15,810 bases of DNA from Clavulina sp. PMI_390 (taxonomy: Eukaryota > Basidiomycota > Agaricomycetes > Cantharellales > Hydnaceae): assembly GCA_015039315.1 (NCBI GenBank), contig WIDE01000178.1, positions 1 through 15,810 on the forward strand, written 5' to 3'. Below, piece after piece: positions 1-9,335 of this stretch. The notes below the pieces were generated by a model. The model saw only the letters and a list, made by a program, of their open reading frames with translations, searched no databases and was not told the DNA's origin. How positions within the stretch are numbered: the stretch's first letter is position 1; each line of letters starts with the position of its first letter. The translations under genes were made by a program, and so were the position numbers.

Positions 1-23
1 TGCTCGTTTTCCCCTTTCGATAG

Positions 24-1002
24 CCTCGCTTCCCGATCATGCTTGGCCAGGTCGTGCAGGCCGTTGGCGTTGGCCTACTCGCCAAGGCTATTTCTGAAAA
101 CAGCCACGGCCAGATCAATGGTTTCCTCGCCATGTGTGGCGCAGGTATCGGCTTCTCTATGGGCACGCTCGAAGTGCAGTCTCGGTTCTTGCTGCCCAAG
201 GAACAGAACTCGCTGCTGACCACAATGCATCTTTTCGTGAGTTATTCTCTACTGCACTCCAGTCTTAACTGATATTCTGACTCATTGCTCTCCACTCTCA
301 TTTGATTTCCCTTCCCCTTACTCGCCGCTCTGATAGTTCCGAACTGCGGGTGGGACGATTGGGCTCGCGCAGCTTTCCGCAGTGCTCCAGTCTAAGCTGC
401 GCTCTTACATCCTCGGGCTCGTTAAGAGCGGCTCACTCTCCTTGCAAGATGCACTCACCATCGCACAAGGCCTTGCGTCCGAAGGTGGCAAGCAGTCTTC
501 GGGCCCCGGTATCGCTCAGCTTCCAGAAAATCTCCAACAAGTCGTGCGTGACGCGTACAACTATGGTGTGAAGTGGTCGTTCTACAGCTTGCTCCCGTGG
601 TGTGCTCTGAGCGCGTTGGCGGTATTCTCGTTGGGCAATATTGTGGACACGGATCGGGTGGAGAGGGAAAGGAAAGAGAAGGAGAAGAAGGAACGGCTGA
701 TGGCGGAGGCAGAGGCAGAGGAGCTCGAAGCAGAGAAGAAGGCGCATCCGGCCAACGGTAGAGATACCGAGGGACCAATCGTAGATGCCAATGGTGGTGC
801 AACGGCAACAACAGCAGCGAAGAAAAAGAAGAAGCCGGTTGGATATGGACCCCGCTATCGTGGCCCATTCATGTACCTGGTCTATGGCATCGAGCTTCTC
901 TTGGGTACCAGGCGCCGTCCACCCAAGAAAGCAAAGACAGGCCAACCCCCTGTTGCCGCTGCCGCTGCCAACAATGAGGGGAGTCCCTCGAGCTCTGTGT
1001 AG
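24..1002 (+). CDS. 3' end of DHA2-like MFS multidrug transporter (5' part outside window)
   Basis: Only the last two exons are visible: 24-236 and 337-1002, joined in phase 0 across an intron, giving 292 residues. Bases 1-23 end in TAG and look like the tail of an upstream intron. The protein shows the C-terminal half of a 14-helix major facilitator: hydrophobic segments at residues about 5-20 and 31-50, the motif FRTAGGTIGLAQ at 72-83 (very similar to the conserved FRxxGGxxGLA stretch of fungal DHA2 drug exporters), and a last helix around WSFYSLLPWCALSALAVF. It would export small molecules across the plasma membrane by proton antiport; the substrate cannot be told. The tail is odd: about 110 residues of charged, Lys/Glu-rich sequence with a short hydrophobic patch (GPFMYLVYGIELLLG) and an Ala-rich end. 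A decayed second copy lies at 12922-13640. Family assignment is confident; substrate and full length are unknown. Confidence 0.85.
237..336 (+). other. Intron in the MFS transporter gene
   Basis: GTGAGT donor after the Phe codon at 234-236, and a pyrimidine-rich stretch before the GATAG acceptor. Removing the 100 bases joins two exons in phase 0 and restores the family motif FRTAGGTIGLAQ directly after a helix. The same donor (GTGAGTT) and acceptor context (GATAGTTCC) survive in the degenerate copy near 13155-13255, so the intron predates the duplication. Confidence 0.85.
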
Positions 1003-1544
1003 GGCGACTGCTTCGGTTTTCCTCCCCTCTGATTCCAATGTGCTGCTCGTATGTGCCGATTCCGCCGACTGTTTTTACTCTCTTGATTCTTCATATCGGG
1101 ACCACAACTAGTTTTCCGTTCATTTGTTTTATTGATTACGAAAGTTTTAATGCGACGATAGCAAAGAGTTACAAGTGATGCAATAATCTCTTGGGTGGGG
1201 TTAAGAAAAGGTTATCATGATCTTGAGTCGAGCGTGGCTCCGCAGACGCAACACCATGGGTGATCCTGAAGAAAGAGGAGCAGGCACCTACGTACCAGTG
1301 CTCTGTAGCCCATCTGCAGCTGAATTATCACTCTGCATTCGCGATACGAACTCATATCGGTTGGCGAGGGAAACACCCTATGACCGCTGTCGGTTCACGT
1401 TCATTGCTTCTTGGTCTCGATTGTTCAAGCCCTTCCTCCAACCCAGCAGGCCAACTGTAATTAGTGACCAACACTAACTTTATGTCAGCTCAAAGATTAT
1501 TACGAAGACTATTGATTACACCTATGCTACTTGACATGTGATGG

Positions 1545-1552
1545 ATATAATA
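1545..1552 (+). promoter_or_regulatory. TATA-like element upstream of receptor gene
   Basis: ATATAATA is the best TATA match between the transporter and the receptor start codon at 1721. Its distance would leave a 5' leader of roughly 140 bases that contains the 12-base tandem repeat. This rests on motif resemblance only. Confidence 0.25.
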
Positions 1553-1592
1553 CCTTGTTCTGGGGCATGTGGAAACAGTTGATCCAAGTGTC

Positions 1593-1637
1593 GTGTTTGT
1601 GGCCGTGTTTGTGGCCGTGTTTGTGGCCGTGTTTGTT
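1593..1637 (+). repeat. 12-base tandem repeat (about 3.7 copies)
   Basis: Three perfect tandem copies of GTGTTTGTGGCC at 1593-1604, 1605-1616 and 1617-1628, followed by a partial copy to 1637. It lies 84 bases before the receptor start codon, in the likely 5' leader or core promoter. Perfect copies suggest recent slippage and possible length variation between strains. Confidence 0.9.
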
Positions 1638-1720
1638 CACGCATAAAGGCACAGCTTCGCATCCCTCCTCTTGACGATCCGTGGACACTCAGAAGAACAC
1701 GGGTCAAACCATTACCGAAG

Positions 1721-2158
1721 ATGGATCCAGTTTCGTCAGCTTCGTTTGAGATCAGACGTATGATGTTCTTGTTCGGCTGAGACCGATTACTGTGCTGATT
1801 ATGAGGCGATCTGCAGATGTGTTATATACAAGCAATAAGATCAAGAAATCACGCTCATACCGCGTTTGCGTCGAATGGAGCCCTCCCGATGTCGACACCG
1901 TCTCAACAGTGACTACTCACAAGATCAAGGCGCCGATCAGCGGAAGTATTGAATGGGGACCACTGTCCATCAAAAGGTCTGCAGGTTCTTCAATATCTTT
2001 GACCTCAATCAATCTCACGACCTCTGGATAATCCAGAGACTTCACTTTGCTTCCTCAGACTATTATGATTACCATCCAGGAGCGCGCGCTCCACATCCTC
2101 CCCTGGAGCCCACTTTCTTTTCACAAAGTCAGTTGCTTAGCTGACCAGCACCTTGAAG
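1721..2158 (+). other. Exons 1-3 of the receptor: C2-like domain
   Basis: Exons 1721-1757, 1817-1976 and 2037-2158 encode the first 106 residues. None of the three exons alone makes a useful ORF past in-frame stops, but splicing removes a TGA in intron 1 and a TAA (2028-2031 region) in intron 2. The product alternates beta-strand-like stretches: FEIRHVLYTS, SYRVCVEW, THKIKAP followed by SIEWGPLSI, then TIMITIQER. This resembles a C2 domain (pY.v.v, then T.....W), a known N-terminal module of some fungal NLRs. The third exon joins exon 4 by a donor at 2159 and acceptor at 2217, both in phase 1. CpG is frequent here, unlike exons 4-8. Transcript data would be decisive. Confidence 0.6.
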
Positions 2159-5100
2159 GTTCGCATTATTGCTTCAAAAATGCCGTGACACTGGGGTTTA
2201 TTCATCATTTCTTATAGATCAAATTGATGGCATACTTGGAGTTGCCATGGTTGTTACCCAACCAGAAGCTGCTTCTGAGCCAGACACCATGATGGGCCTA
2301 CATCAAGAAGCATCCGCAGCTATGGGAGAAGCCCAAAAGACCCTTGTTGCATTGCAGGAGCACAGCACCCAGGTCTATGGCATCATTGATAGCACTGTTA
2401 GCCAGTCCAACAACTTGACTCAGTTCACAACAGACTTTGGTGCTGCATTCCCAGGCACAATTTCTGCTGTGGAAGGCTTTCTAAAGATTGGTGGTCTGCT
2501 TGCAGAAGTAAGCTCTATTGTTTCATTGACACCTCTTATGGGACTGAATATATGGGTGCTAGGTCCATCCAATTGCCAAGGTGGTTGTAGATGTGCTCAA
2601 TGGTGCCTACACAATTGTGAAAGCCAATGCTCTTGTTGATGAAAAGATGGGGGCTATGCTCAGCTCTATGAATGAGTTGTGCACCCTCACTACACAGTAT
2701 GTTTCCTCCCAGAAGCAGGAGCATCTGGTTTATCAAAAGGTGGAGACCATTCTACTCAACATACAACAGGCAGCTACACTTGTTAGAGCCTATGCTGAGC
2801 ATAAGAAGAAGTGTGAGATACTTTTTGCTAATTTCATTCTGTTTTGTAATTGATCCCCTTCTCAGCTGGGTTGAAGTGCCCAACATATTTTACATCCTTC
2901 CAGCAAGATGCTGAGAGACTCCTACAGACTTTCAGTGAACTCTCCTCCCAACTCAATGCAGCTTCAGTGGCAGATGCCTTTGTCAACATACAGGTCATCA
3001 AAAAGGATGTGGAACACCTTGGTAAGTTTTATATCCAGACTACTGAGTTCAACATGGTTTATAAAAGATACAATATAGTCAAAGATAGTGTATTCTCTGC
3101 CCTTCCATATGCAGCTGATGCAGCTATTGCACTCCATGATGGCAGTGACAAGACATGCCTTCCTGGTACCCGTACTGCTATCTTGGATGGTCTCCAAGCC
3201 TGGGCTGTTGGTGGATCTGTGTCTGTGGCACTGAACCCACTTCCCAACTCATCTGTTCCCAATATACTCACTCTCACAGACACCAGTGTTCTATGGTTGA
3301 TGGGAGTGGCTGGCTCTGGCAAATCATCTATTGCTGTCAGCCTTGCTAAATATCTCCATAGTGCTAGTGTGTGCACTGCATACTATCGCTTTGAGGCACC
3401 TAAACAACATGATCTCAATCCATCCAATCTGTTCACTACCATTGCACTCCAACTTGCTGCTCAGAATGCTACTCTTGAGGCACAGCTTCTACAATTTGTG
3501 AGATCTGCAAAAGATCTTCAACAGAGAAGTGAGGATCCCACAGAGCAATTAGAGAGGTTCCTTCTCCCTCTACTTAAGGGGGACTCTACAACCCTTATCC
3601 CCATTGTCATCATTATTGATGCATTGGATGAGTCTGGTGGAGTCAGCAGACGCAAACAGCTGTTGAAGGCATTGGCAAGCCTTCCTTCCCATCTCCCATC
3701 AACTGTTCACATCCTCATCACTGCACAGCCAGAGCTAGACATCTTGGACATAATCCATACTGTGCCACAACTACCACATATGTCTGAACTCTTTATGGAC
3801 ACTCTTCCTGACCAGTCTACCAAGAATGACATCCACCAGTACATCAAGCACATGCTAGAGGGTCCTCCTCTCAATCCCTCATCAGAGCAGCTGGAAATGC
3901 TCTCTAATAAGGCACAACTGTCTTTTCAATGGGCTTCTACTGCTTGTCTCTATATTGTGGACCAGGAAGATGGGAACCAAGCTGTACATCCCTCCAAGAG
4001 GTTAAAGAATGTTCTCTCCAGCTCCAGCACTGCAGACAGCCAGGTGGCCCTGTACAACCTGTACTCTACTTTGATGGATGCACAGTTTGGACACTCAAGA
4101 TCTGAGGATCTCAAGCTTCTCAGACTACTTCTAGGTGTTCTTGTTGCAGCAAGAAAACCTCTTTCTCTAGCTGCAATCACACAGCTTCTACATACCCAGC
4201 TCTCCCAGTATGGTGACATCAACGAGGTGAAGGTGGAAGCAGCCAGGGATCTGTGCCTTATGTCTTCTGTCATTGCTGGAACCAGCAGCAAGAACCCCTA
4301 TTCACCACTTCTTCCTCTTCACACATCCTTCTTTGACTTCATCCAATATTCTGCCAATTCCAAGTACTGTGTTGATGTTTCAGTGACCCACAGGCTTCTG
4401 ACAGAGAGCTGTCTTGCTGTGATGCAAGCTGGAGAGAAGAAGCTGAAGTTTAACATCTGCCAGCTGACAACTTCATTTATCCCTAATTCCTCCATTCCAG
4501 GGCTGCCTGCTTTAATTCAGGAGAGAATTGGGGAAGGATTGTTGTATGCATGCCAATTCTGGACATCTCATTTTTCAGCAGCACCATCTGTCTCCATGAG
4601 CACCCTAGAAGCAGTCAAATTGCTCCTCTCTACATCTCAGTTTCTCTATTGGCTTGAGGTGATGAGCCTCACTGGTACACCCCCTTTACAAAGCCTTTCA
4701 CTGCTTTCTGCCCAGGTATGTTGTATGACATTGCAATGCTGTAGCATCTGACTGGGTTTGCAAATATAGCCAGAATCTCCAATCTCTAGCCATACTGCAG
4801 AAGCACTCCATTTTACATCATATTATGCCAGCCCAATTGCTCTGAGTGTTCCTCACATCTACCTCAGTGCTGTGCCATTCATACCAGCATCCTCCTTGTT
4901 GCACATGCTATCAGATGATGTCATGAAGACTGTATCCATCCTATCAGGGCACACAGAAAGATGGCCTACACTAAGGCATGTTTTGGAGTCAAACACATCT
5001 GTCCATTCTATGGCAGTCTCCAAATATCATGTGTTAGCTGCAGGGTTAGACAATGGTGTGGTCTTGCTTTGGAATAGTCAAACTGGACAACAGTATGGGC

Positions 5101-7025
5101 AGCAGCTCATCCATGGTGAAGCTGGTGTGGGCAGTTTGGCATTTTCTCCTGATGGAACAGTCCTTGCCTCTGGCTCTTGGGATGATACCATTCAGCTGTG
5201 GGATGTCAGGTCCCTGAAAGCCAAGGGGGATCCACTCAGGGGCCATACTGACTGGGTGCAGTCTGTGGCATTCTCTCCTAATGGAGCTATCCTTGCCTCT
5301 TGCTCTAATGATCAGACCATTCAGCTCTGGGATGTGGAGTCCCAGACACTTAAGGGAGATCCACTGAAGGGTCACAGTGGCTCTGTGTTGACTGTGACAT
5401 TCTCACCTGATGGATCAGTGCTTGCCTCTGGCTCTGATGATCACACCATTCAGCTCTGGGATGTGCACTCCCACACTGCAAAAGGAGATCCACTAAAGGG
5501 CCACAGTGGCCCTGTGTACTCTGTGGCATTTTCTCCTGATGGATTAACCCTTGCCTCTGGCTCTGGTGATGAGAGCATCCAACTATGGGATGTGGAATGC
5601 CAGCTGGCCAAGGGAGATTCACTGAAGGGACACAGTCATGCTGTGTTATCTATTGCATTCTCTCCTGACAGTGCAATCCTTGCCTCTGGCTCTACTGACC
5701 AAACAATTCAGTTATGGGATGTGCAATCCCAGATAGCCATGGGGGATCCTGTCAGAAGCCACAGAGACTCTGTGTTCTCTGTTGCATTCTCTTCTGATGG
5801 AGAGCTCCTTGCTTCTGGCTCTCATGATAAAACCATTCAGCTACAGGATGTACATTCCTACAGAGCCAAGGGAGACATAGCCAGGGGCCATAAAAGTTTT
5901 GTGCAGTCTGTGGCATTCTCCCCTGATGGAACAGTTTGTGCCTCTGGATCATGGGATCACACCACTCAGTTGTGGGATGTTCAATCACAGACAGCTAAGG
6001 GAGATCCACTGAGTGGCCACAGTGAATTTGTGTGGTCTGTGGCATTTTCTCCTAATGGAGAAGTCCTGGCTTCTGGTGCTGGTGATGAAACCATTCAGCT
6101 GTGGGATGTGGGGTCCCATATGGCCAAGGGAGAGTCATTGAGAAGCCACAGTGACACTGTGTTCTCTGTAGCATTCTCACCTGATGGAGCAATCCTTGCC
6201 TCTGGTTCTTCTCATGAGTCCATTCAGTTGTGGGATGTGGAATCCTGGACAGTTAAGGGAGATCCACTGAGAGGGCACAGTGACTCTGTTGTATCTGTGG
6301 CATTCTCTCCTGATGGAGCTACTCTTGCCTCTGGCTCATGGGATCAAACCATATGGTTGTGGGATATGCACTCACAGACAGCCAAAGGAGGTCCACTAAA
6401 GGGCCACATTGGCCCTGTGTACTCTGTGGCATTCTCTCCTAATGGGGAAGTGCTTGCCTCTGGGTCTGGTGATCAAACCATTCAGCTCTGGGATGTGAAG
6501 TCTCAAACACCCAAAGGAGATCCACTGAGAGGCCACAGTGAATCTGTGTGGTCTGTGGCAATCTCTCCTGATGGATCACTTCTGGCCTCTGGCTCTGATG
6601 ACCAAACCATTCAGCTTTGGGATGTACAGTCTCAGATAGCTAAGGCAGACCCACTCAGAGGCCACACAGGCACTGTTTTCTCTGTAGCATTTTCTCCTAA
6701 GGGAGCAGTCCTTGCTTCTGGCTCTAGGGATAGAACTGTCAGGCTTTGGGATGTTACTTCCTCTGCTCTATGCGCAGTTGTACCTGTCCCAGACTCTCCA
6801 ACCCTCAAGCTCAAACTTGGCCCAGCATGGTGCATGGATTTACATGATGGTTGGATCAAAGGTCCCAATGATGAGCTCATACTTTGGGTCCCTCCAAGTT
6901 ACAGACATCATTTGTATGATGAGCGCCTTATTAATATTTTTGGTCAGGAATCAAGATCCAGAGTCAGGTTGAACTTTGAACACATGGTAATGGGGGAGAA
7001 CTGGGCTAGCTGCCACACACCCTAA
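1721..7025 (+). CDS. NACHT-WD40 NOD-like receptor (STAND protein) with C2-like N-terminus
   Basis: Eight-exon model: 1721-1757, 1817-1976, 2037-2158, 2218-2507, 2563-2812, 2866-3021, 3079-4715, 4770-7025, giving 1635 residues. All junctions are GT-AG, introns are 53-60 bases, and phases agree throughout. Residues 9-106 look like a C2 beta-sandwich; 107-340 are helical; the NACHT core follows a CLPGTR motif (365-370), with Walker A GVAGSGKSS at 414-422 (Lys420) and Walker B IVIIIDALDE at 514-523. A helical linker ends near HTSFFDFI (about 753-760). WD40 blades occupy about 945-1557, and a family tail (DGWIKGPNDELILWVPP) ends the protein. Fungal proteins of this class bind a ligand with the repeats, oligomerise through NACHT and trigger immunity-like or incompatibility death; that role here is inferred. 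The start at 1721 (GAAGATGG context) is preferred over ATG 2247 because the three upstream exons splice in frame and make a domain. The body is strikingly CpG-poor. Confidence 0.85.
3022..3078 (+). other. Receptor intron 6, stop-free and a multiple of three
   Basis: GGTAAGT donor and AATATAG acceptor bracket 57 bases with no in-frame stop, so both spliced and retained forms keep the reading frame. I call it an intron because its size matches its neighbours (53-60 bases) and splicing gives the sequence DVEHLVKDSVFSALPYA leading to CLPGTR, the spacing I expect in this family. Retention would insert 19 residues rich in Tyr, Phe and Lys just before the NACHT domain. Confidence 0.7.
5112..6788 (+). 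repeat. Array of 13 WD40 repeats, each exactly 129 bases (43 codons)
   Basis: Repeats start at 5112, 5241 and then every 129 bases to 6660, with no insertion or deletion. The consensus is GHSxSVxSVAFSPDGxxLASGSxDxTIQLWDVxSQTAKGDPLR (described here in two halves: GH...SVAFSPDG, then LASGSxDxTIQLWDV). A divergent blade precedes the array at residues about 945-998 (HVLAAGLDNGVVLLWN), giving 14 blades, enough for two seven-bladed propellers. Repeat 6 has lost the signature Trp (IQLQDV). Regular length and high similarity suggest ongoing homogenisation by unequal exchange or slippage. Repeat number in the assembly should be treated with care because short reads collapse such arrays. Confidence 0.95.
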
Positions 7026-8236
7026 CTTCCTTAGCAATCCAATTGCTGTATATGCTGTATATCTTCCATTCCACATTAGTGCAAGCCTTTTTAACTTGTA
7101 TATCTCCTTGTCATCCACTGGTAGAGTTTTGTAATACTTTCATCACTGTGCGTCCCGAAGCTTCCAGAGGATAGTGGGGAGTCCCCAATTTGTAGAATGG
7201 GTGGAGGTGAAGTAGTTATATTAAATTCACGCTTTGTCCTACTGGCCAAAGCCTCACCCAAGCAGACAAAAAGCAAGTTGAACAGGTTAAAAAGCTAAAT
7301 GTTACGTGAATAGGGGTGCAGTAGGCGAGAAGCACAGGCAGGCAGGTCGTCAAAGATAATACAAATGCGGCATACTAAGTGAGAAGAGTCAAAATGTGAG
7401 GCAATGAACAAGGGAGAGGCGGTGTTGCAGTGGTTTTGAGTGTGTGTCTGGGAGATTAGAATGGACAATAGAGGTATATCACACACCAAGTGAGATTATG
7501 TGCCGATCGTTGCACTGGTATTGGATCCATTTAGAGCAGCGGCAAGGAGCAGCTGTTTTTTTGAGCATGAAGCCAATCTACATCTCTCCATTGAGTGAGG
7601 GAATGAAAGAAGGCAGGCATACCAGCAACCATTGTTGTTGAGGAAAATGAAAGGAGGAAACCAACGCAATACATCATAGCAGCATCCCACTCAACCTGTT
7701 CCAGCGCGCTCTCGCCTAGCGCATTGATGACCGACTTCGAAAGCGGACGAGGCTCCGCCGACTGCTACAGACCCTCAAATATGATAGACAAACACTCCTC
7801 GTCTACAAGCCGCCGCGAGAGTGACAAATTTCCATTGTACAATGCACTGGGGTGGTCGAGTGGCGCCCATAAGCAAAAACCGCCATCCGAGCATGAATAC
7901 CACGTGGCTGTGTGTGTCGAGTCCGGAGCCGTGTGTCGAAGCGGGGTAGTCTGGGCAGTATGGCTGGAGGAAAGCTCATGGCCTTCAGAATCCGTCTCAG
8001 TTCTGGTCTGTATGTGAATGGTGTGGATGAGGGGAGTGTTAGATTCAAGGATAGGAGATAGATCGACATGCGGTGAGGGCGTCGCGTTTGACGTCTTTTC
8101 AATCGATACTCCAACGGGCTGGAGGAATGAATGTCATATTCTGCAGCATCATCCACCTTCTCCTAAGTCCCTGATGCATACCGCATACCAAACTGGAGTC
8201 GGACAACATCAAGCGAAGGCTACAGCGAGCATTGGG
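7026..8236. other. Intergenic, no gene recognised
   Basis: The receptor 3' region starts here. A 9-base direct repeat (GCTGTATAT twice, about 7043-7060) lies just after the stop. ORFs on both strands, such as 7724-8017 (+) and 7803-8156 (-), overlap each other, show no known motif and have no matching splice sites. CpG frequency returns to normal from 7151 onward. Confidence 0.6.
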
Positions 8237-8503
8237 TTATTCATTACTGGACCCTCGAGTGAGCACTAAACTCGAAAGAGATTGTTCGACCACGCAAGTT
8301 GAGTCGCTGGCCAGAAGTACGATTAGCACCAAAGCAGCACGAACAATGAAGGAGGCCTGAAGGATAGCGTTAGATATTATAAAGTGACGATGACTTACCG
8401 AATAGCAATCCATCCCGAAGAACGCAGAATACATTGAATAAATTCCTTCGCTGCCCTGCCATACTGTGCAGTCCGTCGCGCCTTCGCCTTCTTTGACAAC
8501 ACA
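8237..8503 (-). CDS. Candidate small spliced gene or gene fragment
   Basis: On the minus strand a textbook small intron (8398-8357: GTAAGT donor, CTAAC branch, CAG acceptor, 42 bases) joins an open stretch 8503-8399 to 8356-8237 in phase 0. From ATG at 8434 the product would be 51 residues with one hydrophobic segment (FIVRAALVLIVLLA) and a stop at 8237-8239. I do not recognise the protein. The frame is also open through the intron, so the intron is supported only by its signals. An exon in another frame is equally open upstream. It could be the end of a larger decayed gene. Confidence 0.25.
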   Translation of the reverse strand, partial: CVVKEGEGATDCTVWQGSEGIYSMYSAFFGMDCYSVSHRHFIISNAILQASFIVRAALVLIVLLASDSTCVVEQSLSSLVLTRGSSNE

Positions 8504-8571
8504 TCAGCAATATACATATCCTACCACCCCAATTTTTGCCTATCTGCCAAGCTACGTCTCCGTGCCCCGGA

Positions 8572-8781
8572 TCAAGTACGTGCATCGAGGCACGGGAACA
8601 GTTCTTCGAGCCAATGGATTTGGGGCCCTGAGAATATGGGTGCGTCTTGCGGATAGTCTTGATCTAGTGATCGAACGATTTGAAAGCGAACGTGATGGGG
8701 GACCGTCCGCGAGCAGACTGACTCGTCGACATCGAGGTTGGCGTTATAATGCCCGGCGATAACTAATCCCTTCTCAGACCA
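8572..8781 (-). other. Open, protein-like stretch without a start codon
   Basis: The minus strand is open for 69 codons with no Met, bounded by TGA at both ends. It includes VIAGHYNANLDVDES, which faintly recalls the GDFNxxL motif of AP-endonucleases in LINE elements (with His in place of the Asp), then PIFSGPQIHWLEELF. No second endonuclease motif was found around it, so this may be chance. It lies upstream, on the same strand, of the small spliced candidate at 8237-8503. Confidence 0.15.
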
Positions 8782-9335
8782 TCACTGTAATTGTGGTGGT
8801 TCAGAGGCGGGGAATAAACCGGATCTCACGTGAGGTCGTTGAGAGGGATGTGCAAGGCGCTCTTGATTTGTCGTGCTGCTTTTGTCGTCGACTGCGCGAG
8901 AACTTGTGTCGGAGAGCACCGAAAGAATGAGATAAGTCAAGACGCGTATGGTGATCGCGTCGAGGATGCGCCGTCTGCTGCCTCCGTCATGCGCGGGGAG
9001 CTCCAGTCGCCAGCCAGGTACCTGTGCTCAACAAATCAGTGGGCTGACGAAGCGAACGCTCCATCAAGATGAGATGCTGGCGTCGACTCGAATTGAGTAG
9101 ACACCGCTGGGAAGGCGATTTGACGAGGGACCTAAGATGAACCTGCTTTAGTATGGAGCTCTTCCCTTTCGATCGGGAGTAAGAGATAGTAGCGAAGGGG
9201 TGATATAGTACTGTGGTCCGGTGGAGAGGAGCCGAGTTGCGAGAGGTGGTGGGATGGCGGGAGGTTGCGTTTGCCTGTGGAGAAGTTAGAGCGATAGGAA
9301 TGGGGTTGCGTGGAAGGAGGCGGCGATAGATGAGA
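8782..9335. other. Intergenic, nothing recognised
   Basis: GC-rich, CpG-normal sequence. ORFs such as 8830-9072 (+) and 9132-9449 (-) are low-complexity or lack motifs, and no splice pair makes a longer reading frame that I trust. Confidence 0.55.

Larger units (their letters stand above)
1003..1720. other. Intergenic region: MFS terminator side and receptor promoter side
   Basis: No convincing gene. Short ORFs here (for example 1217-1477 and 1260-1460) have no recognisable motif or splice support. A TATA-like ATATAATA lies at 1545-1552, about 170 bases before the proposed receptor start, and a 12-base tandem repeat lies at 1593-1637. Base composition is like the rest of the flanks, with normal CpG frequency. 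Confidence 0.6.

Noticed and set aside
433..1038. Long minus-strand ORF opposite the transporter tail (201 codons)
   Set aside because: It is antisense to a clearly conserved exon and is rich in Leu, Cys and Arg, as expected from the complement of Lys/Glu-rich codons.
2247..2249. ATG in perfect context (GCCATGG) as the receptor start
   Set aside because: Attractive by context, but three upstream exons splice in matching phases and form a domain. It remains the fallback start if transcripts do not include exons 1-3.
5046..5988. Minus-strand ORFs with repeated RQGxxHQ-like segments inside the WD40 array
   Set aside because: They are shadows of the repeats: a unit of 129 bases (multiple of three) keeps an antisense frame open in every copy.
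8572..8781. LINE endonuclease fragment suggested by VIAGHYNANLD
   Set aside because: Only one weak motif with the catalytic Asp replaced by His; no other endonuclease or reverse transcriptase motif nearby.
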